Notes: a model not told the origin generated them from the letters alone. A DNA stretch of 64,000 nucleotides from Chamaecyparis obtusa (GCA_027943335.1 BSBK01006397.1:253001-317000); one strand, 5' to 3'. Positions 1 to 11,935 are shown, counted from the first letter of the stretch. A program made the numbers and translations.

Positions 1-1505
1 ATGGGGGTGAAGAAATAAAGATGCCCCAACGAAGATCAAAGGATTAGGCCTTAAAAGGTTAGTCAACTTCATAGAAGAAAGAGAAATTTTTGAAATGTGA
101 TTTTGACTATCAAGATGACCTCAGATTTTGATTTCAAGTCTGAAAATGGATCCAAGACGTCAAAATTAGCTAGAGGTGCAATTTTCGTGCAAAGGAGCAA
201 AAGACATGAAAAAGGTGAGCGCAGTTGACCGACTAGTCCATGAATGATGAAAAGGAGAGCTCTCTCCATATGCAAGATGCAAAACTAATCTCATCATGAA
301 CCTAAAAATGTAAGCTACTATGAAAAGTGGTTGACTTGCAAGGTCACAACACTAATAGACATCTAATAATCATCATCGAGCATTATTGGTAGCATCATAA
401 GATCATACAATACACACTAGTATGACTATGTGAATATGAATATGAATATGATCTATATTAGATAGAATGTGGGAATCCCACCTAGGCACCAAAGACATGT
501 AGGTCAAGATGACTAGTGTAGTGAGATTACCTAAGTTTAGTATAGTGAGGTTATGCTTGCATCAGGACACAAGAAGATCAAGATGGCTATAAGCATGCAC
601 TCGCAAACAATCAAGGATAATACTTGTAGATCCTAGGTGTCAAGTGGATCAAGCATAAATGCTAATGACAATTAGAACCAACAAAATATACCCACAAGCA
701 GATAAAGAAATAAAGCATGTTCTCATACCCTCAGTCTTCTAGCTATGCATCATCGAAAACTTCTTAGGGAGAGACCACTCATCAAAGAAATCCTCATAGA
801 TAGCACACAAAGAAAAATAAAGTCAACATATCTTAGCGAGTCAAGTGTTTTTTTTAAGTGCGTGTGTGTAGGTCATAGAATCAACTTTGAGTATCACATC
901 TGCTTAGTGAGAAATATCACATCATTCTAGACTGTAGGGTAGGATATATGATAAGTGTTAAGAAACACTTGATGCTAGGGTAGTGTTGAAAAACACTATT
1001 TGAGGTGGTGTTGAAAAACACCTGTTTGTGAAATGCCCCAAGAGACAAACGCACCTAAAGGACCTATGCTAACAGGTATGCCCCCTAGACAAAAATAAAG
1101 ACCAATTCCAAACCAACTCAAATAAGGTCAAGGCATGATGGAGAATGGCTAAGTGTCAAGGACGCATGCTAAAAGACAAGGGTGCAAAGGCCTCAAGTAG
1201 CACCTATTTCCAAGTTTTCACCACTTGGAGATTTTTTGATTTTTCAATTTTTTTATATTTTTGCTACCAAGGCACCTGTTTCCAAGTTTTCACCAAGGCA
1301 CTTTTTCTATTTTTTTGAATTTTTTTTATTTTTTATTTTTTTGATGAGACATCAAAGCGACTATTGCTAGGTTTTCACTAGGATGCTCTTTTTTCAGGAC
1401 TTTATATGCTTTTTAGGATTTTTTTCAGCATCATATATGAATTTTTTTGGTATTTTCTCAGGATCATAAAATATGTACAAAGGATGCCCCCAGACAGAAC
1501 GGGCA
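1..1505 (-). other. 3' noncoding region of gypsy E1
   Basis: No coding potential was recognised. The segment follows the integrase stop and matches the 3' noncoding DNA of E2 (46.8-48.3 and 57.25-57.67 kb) in order and content. Positions 1200-1440 hold three copies of a motif like cc(t/a)(g/a)tttccaagttttcac, set between T-rich runs; three equivalents occur at 57.33-57.53 kb. Positions 953-1022 hold a cluster of small perfect hairpins. Neither the polypurine tract nor the 3' LTR is seen, so they should lie left of position 1. Confidence 0.7.
953..1022. repeat. Hairpin cluster in E1 3' noncoding region
   Basis: Three perfect inverted repeats with four-base loops lie in 70 bp: 953-970 (stem aagtgtt/aacactt, loop aaga), 981-998 (stem tagtgtt/aacacta, loop gaaa) and 1007-1022 (stem ggtgtt/aacacc, loop gaaa). 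The flanking stem bases change together and keep pairing. The same kind of cluster sits at 48044-48186 in E2. Confidence 0.7.
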
Positions 1506-2900
1506 TCATGGGTAGAACTTCTTGAGGTACAAAATATTGATAGGATCAAGGAGCTGTTCTCCATCCTCATCAGATAACAAGTAAGCACCTGTCCCAAAAG
1601 TAGCTATGATGACATATGACCCAAGCTAATTAGGTTCAAACTTACCCTTTTGCTCTCTATTTTGTTGGTTCTTAGGGTTCTCTCGCAAAACAATATCACC
1701 TACTTGAAACTCTCTAGGGTGAACCTTCTTGTTGAATTCCTTCGACATACACTTCTGATACACTCTCATATGATCAAATGAGGCCTTGCGCTTCTCATCT
1801 AGAAGTTCTAAGTCTTGTAACCTCATGGCACAATAATCTTCATCTGTAATCAAACCTTTGAGAGAGACTCTAAGTGAAGGAATCTCAACTTCTAAAGGTA
1901 ATACTGCTTCAGCACCATAAGTGAGGGAAAAAGGAGTAGCCCCTGTGGGAGTACGTATACTCATTCTATAAGCCCATAAGGCTAGATTGATCTATAGGTG
2001 CCAGTCTCTACCATTCTTGTGAACTGTTCTATGGAGAATCTTAAGAATGGTTTTATTTGAAGCCTTTGCTTGTCCATTTCCTTGCGGGAAGTAAATGGAG
2101 GACCAATGTTGTTTTATCTTGAATTTCTTACAGAGGTGTGTAAGGTCCTTGTTTTTGAACTGACCTCCATTGTCAGTGATTATTTCAGAAGGTATCCCAA
2201 ACTGACAGATGATGTGATTCAATATGAACAAAGAGATTGTCTTTCCTGAAGCAACAGATAGTGGAACGACTTCTACCCATTTGGTAAAGTAGTCAGTAGT
2301 AGTAATAATGAATTTATGTCCACCTGATGAGTTGGGATGAATCTGCCCAACAAGGTTAAAGGCCCAGTGCTAAAATGGCCAATGAGAAATAGAAGGAATA
2401 AGCTCCCTACCTAGAGCATGAATCGGGTTCCCATGTTTCTAACACTTTTCACAAGACTTGGAAAAAGCTATAGTATCCATCTGCATTGTGGGCCAATAGT
2501 ACCCCACCCTAAGAAACCTTCGGGCCATGGAAAGACCGTTAGAATGTCCTCCACAAATGCCCTCATGAATGTCAACTAATGCTTGGTCAGACTCATCCTT
2601 TTCCAAGCACCTAAGAAATGTCCCATCTAAACCCCTCCTATACAGATCACCAGAGATAAGGGTATGGTGAGAGGCATTACAGACAAGGTTTCTTCTTTCA
2701 GAATGGTTAAATGTATCAAGGATGATGCCATCATGGAGGTATGAGTAAATAGCACCATAGCGGGATGAGTCATGGCTAACCAAGGTACAAATGACATGGC
2801 TATCTGAGGAGTAAAAAATGGGGTGATGTAGCTCTTCCACTAGGAATTCAAATCTTGATTCATGTTGTTCCAATTGAAGGAGTGAAGCTAGTGTAGCCAT
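1506..2900 (-). pseudogene. Integrase of gypsy E1, decayed
   Basis: Would insert the element cDNA. The N-terminal HHCC zinc region is visible near 2440-2610 (an HEGICGGHS stretch and a later SCEKC). The core follows with a TDNGGQF motif (second catalytic Asp) near 2155-2180, and the C-terminal domain (TPFSLTYGAEAV, then VGDIVLRENP) runs to a TGA at 1506-1508. Several stops interrupt it, for example TAG where Gln or Trp is usual at about 1629 and 1968. Two of the three DDE acids are altered: the first Asp site reads FNLVG, and the Glu site reads GQAKASNK. The protein could not catalyse integration even without the stops. Confidence 0.85.
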
Positions 2901-2933
2901 AGCATCTGCTACCTTGTTTTCTGCTCTAGGGAT

Positions 2934-3251
2934 CTATTGAAATGTCACAAATGTGAAGTAACGTTGCAATGAATCAACCATCTTTTTGTAAGGTATCAAC
3001 TTATCATCCTTAGTTTGGTACTCTTCATTTACTTGGTTGATAATTAATTGCGAATCCCCAAAGACATGTAACTCTGTTATATTCCATTCTATAGCCATCT
3101 TAAGTCCATTGGTTAGAGCCTCATATTCTACAATATTATTTGTGCATGGAAACAAAAGTTTGTAAGACTTAGGTATGTTGTACCCATGAGGAGAAATAAA
3201 CAATACTCCAGCTCCTGATCCATTTTGCATATTTGAACCATCAAAGAACAT
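2934..3251 (-). pseudogene. Second RNase H domain of gypsy E1
   Basis: A 105-residue open stretch with the RNase H pattern: FFDGS (first Asp), NIVEYEAL (Glu) and VFGDSQLI (second Asp), followed by a helix with NQVNEEYQTKDDKLIPYKK. It lies between the first RNase H and integrase, the position of the extra RNase H in Tat-lineage plant gypsy elements. A TAG just upstream replaces the Trp normally found before the KMFFDGS-type start. All three visible acidic residues remain, so this domain is better kept than the rest of pol. Confidence 0.85.
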
Positions 3252-3254
3252 TTT

Positions 3255-4646
3255 CTAGGTACGCATGGTCATGTACATGATATGCTCATCTAGGAATTCC
3301 ACTTGAATAGGCATGCTATCCTTGACTGGGAAATCAGCAAGTTGATTTGCAATAGCTTGCCCCTTTATAGCCTTATGCTCAATGTACTCTATATCAAATT
3401 CTGACAAAACCATCATCCAATTAGCAAGTCTACCTATGAGAGCAGCCTTACTAAGAAAATACTTAAAAGGATCAATTTTGCAACAAGATGTATAGTATGG
3501 GCAAGCATGTAGTGTTGCAACTTTTGGGAAGCAAACACTACCGCAAGACAAGACTTTTCAATATGATTATAATTGATCTCATAAGATACTAGAGTACGAA
3601 TGATGTAGTAGATGGTTCTTTCCTTCCCAGTATCATCAAGTTGAGCCAACAATGCCCCCAAGGAAGATTCTATCACTGAGATGTACAAAATTAATGGTCT
3701 TCCTGGGATAGGAGGCATTAAAATTGGAGGATTAGCCAAGTATTGCTTTATTTGATCTAGGCTCTTTTGGAAATCCTCATTCCAAGCACATGTGGCTCCC
3801 TTATGCAATGTCTTGTTGAATGGTTGTGATCTATCTGCAAGCTGTGAAATAAACCTCCGTATGGATTGGAGTCATCCTTGAAGACTTCTCATCTAACTAA
3901 TGTTCTTAGGAGGTGACATATCTAATATAGCTTGAATCTTTTCAGGATCCACCTCTATTCCTTTGGCTGAAATTATTGATCCTAGAAGTTTACTTGAGGT
4001 AACCCCAAATGCACACTTTTTCGGATTCAATCTTAACTAAAACTACTCCATTCGATCTAGAATTACTTCCAAATCTTCTAGGTGTGTATCCCTTTGCTTA
4101 GACTTGGCCAAGGTATCATCCACATAATCCTCCATGTTTTTATGCATCATATCATGAAATATTATGGTCATAGCTCTTTGGTATGTGGCTCCTACATTTT
4201 TTAATCCAAATGGCATGATGTTCCAACAATAGGTTCCCCATGCACATGTGAAGGCTATCTTTTCTTGATCCTCGGGAGCTATTTTTATTTGGTTATAATC
4301 GGAAAAACCATCCATTAAAGAGTATATCGCATATCCCGCAGTCATATCCACTATCATGTCTATGTTAGGGAGTGGAAAGTCATCCTTTGGGCAGGCTTTA
4401 TTAAGATCTCTGAAGTCTATACATACATGAATGGACCCATCATGTTTTGAAACTGGAACAATATTTGAGATCCACTTGGCATAGTTGATAGCTCTAATAA
4501 ATCCTACTCCTAGGAGCTTTTCTAATTCAGCCTTAACAAGGAGAGCTATGTGAGGATGCATTTTCCTCAACTTCTATTTTACTGGTTTAATTCCTGGAGC
4601 TATAGATAAGTGATGCATAATGAGATTAGTGTCAAGCCCTGGCATG
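3255..4646 (-). pseudogene. Reverse transcriptase and first RNase H of gypsy E1
   Basis: RT copies the element RNA to DNA. Recognisable blocks: GFIRAINYAKWISNIVPV, CIDFRDLNKACPKDDFPLP, SLMDGFSDYNQI, PFGLKNVGATYQRAM and the catalytic YVDD (EDYVDDTLAKS, near 4105-4135). The connection region (KKCAFGV...) follows to about 3850, then the RNase H-like part (ILYISVIESSLGALLAQ) at 3434-3808. A frame change near 3490-3510 leads into the LSEFDIEYIEHKAIKGQAIANQLADFP region. Stops are scattered; the one near 4574 is a TAG at a usual Gln position. The YVDD core is intact, unlike in copia C1. Confidence 0.88.
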
Positions 4647-5600
4647 TTTGAATATGTCCAAGGAAAATTTATTTTCTTCTTTTGTAAGAACTTTGTGTAT
4701 GCCTCTTTTTCTTGCACTGACAGAGACTAAGATAGATGTATCACTTGTCGAGCCTCTTCCATATTCAAATTTACTGGTTGTGTAGGCTCAATAAGAACTG
4801 ATGACCTGTCTTGGAAATAACTCAACAAGTTATTAAGTACCCCATCCTTAGGTGCCTCAAAGAGGTTTTTACCTTCGGATACATCTTTTATTTTTACTAT
4901 TTTGGGTTCTGACACCGCCACAAAGTGGTTTTCGCCATCAGAACCATTTCTCTTTTGTTTTGTTTCTTTTATTTTTTGACAAAGGTACTTAATATCCGGC
5001 TCCATCATACTCGTTGTAGGCTCACTGGTGGAAGAGACTATGGGTTCAAGAGCATTCAAGTAGCAGGCTATCTCGTAGTCATTGTGAAAAGTGAGGAGCT
5101 AAGGCTCTTGACAAAGTTGTGACCAATCAATCAAATGATGGTTTACAAGGGGTAGGTCAATGACTGGTTCAATATTATTGATATGAAAGGTGTTATCTCT
5201 AATGATCGCATAGTTAGGATCTATGAAGTCTCCTTCTAAGATACCCGAATTAAGACTCATCCTACCAAATGAAGCATCGTCCACTAAGGCAATTCGAGGA
5301 GTCCAATCCTCTAGTCCTACACTAGGCTCGTTGGTCACATTAGTTGAATACTATAGGTATGGACAACATCCATGTCCAAATCAATTGTTTCATCTGAAAG
5401 AGAATCCCACTCAAACTCATGTGAATCTATTTCTGAATCTCTGTTGGGATGTTTACACCAAGAAGGCTTGGGATGCCTTGATGTAGAAGCTTCGAGATTG
5501 TGAAGGGTATCACCTTTTTTGGTGTCTGTATTTTCAGCTATTGAATCATCTAAATCTCCCCAAAGGAGATTGGTGGAAGGCACCCAATCATCAATCATGT
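4647..5600 (-). pseudogene. Linker between G-patch region and RT of gypsy E1
   Basis: Low-similarity acidic coding sequence in the gag-pol frame, seen as three open stretches (5335-5598, 5099-5338, 4727-5059) with one frame change near 5336. The part nearest RT (MEEARQVIHLS, then a stretch toward a PGLDTNLIMHHLSI-type motif) is the usual lead-in to Tat-type RT. The remainder (WVPSTNLLWGDLDD, HEFEWDSLSDETID) has no domain I recognise, but E2 keeps a similar LQEYEWDSLSYATIE stretch at its equivalent place. Confidence 0.7.
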
Positions 5601-5604
5601 CTTG

Positions 5605-6642
5605 CTAGTTTTGAAGATTGGGTGTATAATCTGAGTCACTATCACTATCTGTCGCAGCTAGGATAGGGACACTTGTCTTCTTTTCATGATCAAAGCCTAG
5701 GCCAACTGTTGACTTAGTCCTATGACCAAAAAGAGCATGGTTGAGTGGTTCAGCCTTGGCATCTAACTTGTGACTGAGAGGGCCATGACCTAGGTAGCCC
5801 ATGTTTTTAACCAAAGTATATCCTCTCTCGTAGGTTTTAGGAGATGGCACAAAATTCTCGTTGTGTTGATACTTTTCTTCTCTATAAATCCAATCTCTAA
5901 TGGCTACCTCCTCTTTCTCCTCATGAATAGGTACTGAGGATTCTACAAAATTTCCAAACAAGGTCATAGTTGAGGATGAAGGTTTCCTCTCAGGTGAAGG
6001 TTTTCCATAAGACCTAGGCGAGATTGGCATTTTTGTGAAGGAATCCATTTGATAGTCTCCCATGCCAAGGTCCATGGACTTAAACTTACTCTTACATTGT
6101 TCAAGAGTAGCATCAAAATTATCAGCCTCTCTATTCAAAGGGACATGAGAGCCAACTAAAATCGCATTAACAGATAATGTGCTATCCCCTAGTATGCAAA
6201 CTTCAATGGCATTGTAAGGGAACTTAACACATTGGTGGTAGGTAGATGACGCCACTTGCATGTCATGAATACATGGCCTACCCAACAAGATATTATATGC
6301 CAAAGGTTCATCATCAACAATCTAGAACAAAATGTCATTTTCCATAGGACCAATCCTAATAGGAAGAACATCCAATCCCTTAGAGCTTCGCTCTGCTTCA
6401 TCATAGGCTTTAATTGTGATCTTCTTCCTAGTGTCAATTATTTGCTCAAAATACCCCAAAGCTTTCAATAGACTCAAAGAGCACATATTAAGCCCAACAC
6501 CCCCATCTATTAACATGCACCTAACATGGGTTTTGTGGATCATGACCTCGATATGAAGGGCCAAATTGTGTGGATGACTTAATGCTTTATCATCCTCTTC
6601 TGAAAATGTGAGGTAATGAGGGCTAGCAAGGTGATTGACCAT
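5605..6642 (-). pseudogene. Aspartic protease followed by a G-patch domain, gypsy E1
   Basis: The protease would cut the polyprotein. The active-site stretch reads MLIDGGVGLNMCSL (6322-6642), with DGG in place of the usual DSG/DTG triad, followed by the typical AYNILLGRP(C)IHDM segment at 6250-6303. After about 110 variable residues comes a G-patch-like segment at 5692-5823 ([17 protein letters not shown] ... VGLGF). G-patch is a glycine-rich RNA-binding or helicase-stimulating fold, known after the protease of some retroviruses. E2 keeps a better copy at 59439-59567, so the domain belongs to the family. The C-terminus is Asp/Ser rich. A stop lies at about 6304-6321. Confidence 0.8.
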
Positions 6643-6645
6643 GTT

Positions 6646-9356
6646 CTAGAATTGATTGACATCTATGTCATTAGGAACATTAGTTTCTCGCAAGGCATCC
6701 TCAAGGACACGCTTGTGTTTAGGAGACAATTCTAAGAGCTCAAAAATGGAAATCTGCACTGGCGTTCGCTGTAACTGATCAACAAGGTTGTAACTCATAT
6801 CAGGACCAATTGCAGACTTGGGAGGAACACTTTTGGACACTGGTTGCTTGGATTTGCTAGAATTAGGACCTCTAATGATAATAGGACCTTGGGATTGACT
6901 CCTAGTAATAGCATTGAGGGGCTAAGATGACCTTCGAGATTGAGGACCCCTAAGCACAACAACGGGTCCTTCGTCAAATATGGGAGGTGAGTTTACATCA
7001 TAACCATAGGAATCTTTCCCCCTCATCATGTTGACATCATTTTCCACAACTTCAAGCATATTGATGACATTTTCCGCAGCTGTATAGGTATAATTGATTG
7101 CGGCCTTGCCATTCTTGTTTTTAGAAGTCTCTCCCTTCTCATACTTAGGCAAGGGCTCTTTAAAGGCCTTGTGGTATGCATTTGTGGTCAAACCATCAAC
7201 CTGTAATTTCCCAGTCTCAATAAGGTCTTGAATAAGATGCTTAAGTTTAAAACAATTTTCAATGTCATGTCCAATCCCATTGTGGTATACACAGTAAGCT
7301 TTCTCATTCCACCAATAATGTTTAGGATCCAGTATGCGAAACTTTGTAGGATCCTGAGGTTGTGCCAAATTATGAGCAATCAAGGTCTTAAAAATATCTA
7401 CATAAGAGTCTCCAAGCTTGGTGAATTGCCTCTTCCTTGACTTAGGTTTATCTTGATACTTGGGCTTGTGCTCTTGTTGATCTAAGGATGTCTATAGCTT
7501 CATAGCTTGAACTGCATTAGATAGATTAAGAACTCCTTGTTCCTTAGGTTGTGGAGATTCAACAACTCCATCATTGACTACTTGCTTATTTTTGTTCCAA
7601 TATGAGTTCTTTTTATCCTTATTGTTGTTGTTATTGTTTGGGCCATTGTTGTTGTTACTTTGTTTGGCCAAAATACCTTGTTCTTTTAGAACATCCTCAA
7701 TGCGACATGCAGTTTCTACCATAGTGTCAAAAGAATTAAAGACCATTTTTCTAACTTCATATCTTAATTCTGGCACTAGATTTCTCACAATTATATCAAT
7801 CCTTTCTTCCTCAGGGATGGTCCTAGAATATTTGGAGCATAAGCGTCTCCATCTTTGTAAAAATGTCACAAAGGGTTCCCCCTGATTTTGTTTTAGCTTG
7901 CACAAATCAAGCATGGTGACCGACCTTGATAGATTATATGCAAAGTGCTGCACAAACCTTTGGACAAGTTCTTTGAATGTTTTAATAGGAGGGGTAAGGT
8001 TATTAAACCACTCCATAGCTTGGCCTTTAAGGCTCCTTAGGAATAACCTCATAAGGTAGGAGTCCTCATGATATAGAACTGTCGTACATGGTCATGGGGG
8101 TCACCACTACCATCATATTTGTCATATGTAGGGATTTCAACCTTTCTAGGAAAATCTACCATAACCACACTCTTGTTAATGGGATTGGGACATATGGAGT
8201 CCAAGTTGAAGGTATTCTTTGGAGCCATCATCTTCTTCATTTTTTTTATCTCCTCTTCTTGTGAAGGGTTTTGCTTCTTAATTTTTCTGTCCACATCAAA
8301 GTTGTATGGGACCCTTGCACCCTTGTTGATCAAGCTTTCCAAGAATTGGTCCTTATTTTGCTCAACATATTTTTCCACATATTGTTGAAATAGTGGTTCT
8401 TGTTGCATTCTTATAAAATCATGAGCATCAAAGTTGGCACTACTTCCTCCATGTTGAGAGCCGTGATGAGCTCGTTGGGAGGGTTGTCTTGAAAGTCTAG
8501 GAGGTGTGTGTCTCCTATAATGTGCATGTCAAGAAGTCCTTCTTCCTCTATGACTAGGTGATCTTGAAGGGGTCCTTGACCTCCTTCTACTTCTTGGAGT
8601 TGCTAAGGGAGTTGATGGTGGAGAGTTGGTTCCACTGTAGGTACCCCCATTGTTAAATTGATTGTTGAGTTGTTGGGCCAGTATCCTATCTTGTTCCTCT
8701 TGGAATGCCTTTCTCTCTATATCCATCAAGGCTCTTTGTTCCTCTTCTAGGAGCCTAAGTTTTTCTTCTTTTGCAGCTCGTTCATTTTCTGCAGCCTATT
8801 TTTCCTGCTCAATTCTTTTTAGCCTCTCACTTGTCTATCTTGAAGTTGTTTTTAGCAGGGAACTTGGTCTTGAATGCTTGTACCAATCATTGGCATGCGC
8901 TGCATTGACATGAGCTTCACTAGATGCGTTGTTTTGGTCCTCATGTTGTGACCGTGCATCTTGATGAGCTTGTGCATAATGTCTTTCAACTCGTTGATGA
9001 GCATCTAGATATCTTGAATTAATAGGAGGTGAGTCAAGTTGATTGCCATCTTCGAATGACATGTTTCTCCTATGTCTCTTAAAAATGTCATCAAGCGATT
9101 GATCTATTATTTCTCTTTGTTGTTTGGTCAAGGTATAACTCATATCCATATTCAATGAAAAATGTGCTATAGAGGTACTCAATTCGCTAGGATTACTCTT
9201 TGGGTCAAAACAAACCTCAGACTCACTTTTAGGAGATTGATCGAAAATGGGCTCTTTTCCCTTTCGTTGTTGATGAGTCTTAACTAAGGGTAACTGATTA
9301 AAGGCAACCGGGGGTCATTTCCCTTGATTCACCTTGTACCTTGTTGTAACTGACAT
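6646..9356 (-). pseudogene. gag of gypsy E1
   Basis: Structural (capsid-like) protein. I place the start at 9356 (MSV...), upstream of the first long open stretch at 9182, because it is in frame and E2 begins with the same MSV at 63292; a TGA where CGA is likely separates it from the rest. The N-terminal part is polar. The central retrotransposon-gag domain is at 7492-8250 (AMEWFNNLTPPIKTFKELVQRFVQHF, DLCKLKQNQGEPFVTFLQRW). A CX2HX...C-type knuckle (CVYHNGIGHDIENC) lies at 7252-7293, then a protease-proximal segment YNLVDQLQRTPVQISIFELLELSP (6646-6840). There is a frame change near 8.08 kb and several stops. A poly-Asn stretch occurs near 7620-7660. Confidence 0.85.
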
Positions 9357-11174
9357 GAAAGAAAAAGATTCTTGATGATAAGGTGACCTCTCAAAGTGTC
9401 AACACCAAACTAGGATAATCAAAGTTCTCTAATGTCCAAAAAAAAAGAGATGGTAAGATAAAAATTGCAAAAGGCATTACCAACACTGTCAAAGAGGTGC
9501 TTAAATCAAAGGATCAATATCCTTGCACATTTGAACCAGGAGGATGGACTTAGCCAAATCATATAATTAAAATTGAATTCGAATGGAAATGATTTGGACA
9601 AAAAGAGTACTAAAATTCTCCAAGAATGTTATTAACAACTCTAGAGATGTACTTTCTCAACAGGAATAATCTTCTAACCTGACAATTCTTCCTGAGGTGA
9701 CTTGGTAAATCAAATGACACTACCCCTAGAGGGCTAAAAATAGAAATTCAGAGTAAAGATAGGCTTCCAGCGGCAAGATAAGTTACCCACCTAAAGACCT
9801 AGCCAACTAAAAGCAACTGTGAAATGACTGAAACTAGGTATACAATAGAAAATTCTCAGGCAACACTTTCCAGGCTAACCAGGTGATACTGTTGCTAGTT
9901 TGTACAACACTTGACCAGAATTGGGTGAAATGTGCATTTTTAGGTCTGTTTGATCAAAATTTTCAGTCTGAGGGTTGATGTTTTTGATCTCAATCATAAT
10001 ATTAGCAGAAATTTGACAGGTTTGCAAACCAGTAAGGGATCAAACATGTCTTAAAACACTTGAAACAAGGGCAAAAGCAACCTTGCCAAGACAAACACTT
10101 GTGATATAAAAATAGAAAAACACCCTATGAATACTATCGATTGTTTGAATGTTCAAGAATGTTAATGCTGGTATTACATAATTGAAGACACTTCAAGCAA
10201 CATCTATCCTAAAAATTCAAGGCTCATTACTTATCAACTTGGCCCACAACTTGATGTCCCCTCGCCTCCCACAAAGTGGTTACCCACAATAGATGTTGGC
10301 TTTGTCATGGAAGTGTCAATGACACAACCAAAAGAATACATATGGTGAGTATCTTGAGGTGATCCAGGTTATTCCACTTGGATCAATCCTTGCACCAAGA
10401 AGCTAAGTGGAAAAATAGGGTGGCCTCTATCTATGGTTCTTAGTAAGGGCTTCCGTTCGTAGTACCCCTCTTGCTCTCCAAAGGGACTCCTTACCTTGTT
10501 GCAAGTAACAGCCCTTGCGGCCTCAAGAGTACCTTAAGCATTCTTGCTCAATATTTTTCTCATGGTCACAATCCCACAAGTACTCACATCAAGCGAAGAC
10601 AAGCACTATGTCTACCAAGGTTTTGTGTCTTTAATAGCCTTGAGTTTATAGTGGGTTGGAATAGCTAGCAATAAGCTTGTCCCCACTTGGGTCGTTCCTC
10701 TTGATTGCTCAAGAGAAGGCCTGCTAAAGGATTTTAAAAGATCTAAACAAAAAGTGGATCAACTTATGAGGTTCAAGGTTTTTGTTTCACCACAAGGGTG
10801 AAGAGTATACTCCCCTATCTCAAAGTTTTCTCCCAAACACACCAAGCAAATGTTCAATTACCCTCTTGCTTTCAAAATCCAAAGATGGGTCAGGATTTTC
10901 TAGTTCACCACAAGGGTGAAGAGCATACTTCTCCTACCACCTAAGAATTCCTACAACAAGATATTATGTTCCTATGAAATGAAACAACTAGTAATTGCCA
11001 CACTTGAAATGGAAATAAAGACAAGCACACTTGATGGGGTTTTTATGCTTTGGGCAGCCCTACAAAATCATTAGTAGCCCTTGTGCATTTGAAGCTTTGA
11101 CATGTGTTCTTTTGGAAAAATATTTCAAGAAAATGAGAGCACCTACAAGCACAACTTGTTAGCCCCACAATGGT
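9357..11174 (-). other. Untranslated leader of gypsy E1
   Basis: About 1.8 kb between the gag start and LTR-like sequence, without coding features. The stretch ttcaccacaagggtgaagag occurs twice, at 10786 and 10904 (118 bp apart), each able to form a hairpin (ttcacc/ggtgaa with a five-base loop). Long leaders are usual in Tat elements. The gag-proximal end resembles the E2 leader (63293 onward). Confidence 0.6.
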
Positions 11175-11888
11175 TAGCTTCAAAGCTTGGATGCAAAAGT
11201 GTCTTCAAAGAAAGCTCCAAATAGACCTAAAAAACCTACAGCATAACAATAGCATAAAACATGAATCCCCAAATGAGGAAGAGAGTTCTTCTTTTATAGG
11301 AAATGAGAAAGAATGGACCATGGAAATTAAGAGACAAAAGATTTAATCAACGGTGGAGCATCAAAGAGGAGCAATCCATGTGCACAAATATCCTCCAATG
11401 AGAAAATAAGAGTTGACTTTTGTGTCCATATAAGACAAAAAGTACTTTTCTTCTTTTTATAAAATAAGAATAATGCTTTATTTGTGCAACTTAAGATAAG
11501 AAGAAAAGTGGGGGTTTTTTATTTATTAAAAGGGGAGGAAATATTCATTTTAATAAATAAAGACTTAGGATAAAATGGTTAGCCCAAGGAATAATTGAAA
11601 ATGATAAAATAGGATTTGATCAAAGATGAGCAATCCATGTGTACAAATATCTTCCAATGAGAAAATAAGAGTTGACTTTTGTGTCCATATAAGACAAAAA
11701 GTACTTTTCTTCTTTTTATAAAATAAGAATAATGCTTTATTTGTGCAAATTAGGATAAGAAGAAAAGTGGGGGTTTTTTATTTATTAAAAGGGAAGGAAA
11801 TATTCCTTTTAATAAATAAAGACTTAGGATAAAATGGTTAGCCCAAGGAATAATCGAAAATGATAAAATAAGATTTGATCAAAGAGGG
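11175..11888 (-). repeat. Internal LTR-derived segment with a 259-bp tandem duplication
   Basis: Closely similar to LTR positions about 12462-12905, but it lies between leader and primer site, where no LTR belongs. Within it, 11371-11629 and 11630-11888 are a head-to-tail duplication with a 259-bp period, differing by only a handful of substitutions. Each unit starts near the same short string (caaaga then gagc or gggc). The similarity to the true LTR starts abruptly near 11175. Confidence 0.75.
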
Positions 11889-11935
11889 GCAAATGTATGC
11901 ACCCTAAAATGGTCATCTAGACTTTAGGCCTCCAT
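11885..11935 (+). repeat. Inverted PPT and LTR-start stub
   Basis: On the plus strand ggggcaaa (11887-11893, like the E2 polypurine tract) is followed by tgtatgcaccctaaaatgg and about 20 further bases that match the outer end of this LTR family in reverse orientation: LTRs here end on the plus strand in ccattttagggtgca(t)aca. It is thus a PPT plus about 40 bp of LTR pointing opposite to E1. The similarity stops near 11935. Confidence 0.6.

Noticed and set aside
8049..8052. ATGA stop-start overlap splitting gag of E1
   Set aside because: E2 reads through the same region in one frame, so the E1 overlap results from a private frameshift near 8.08 kb.
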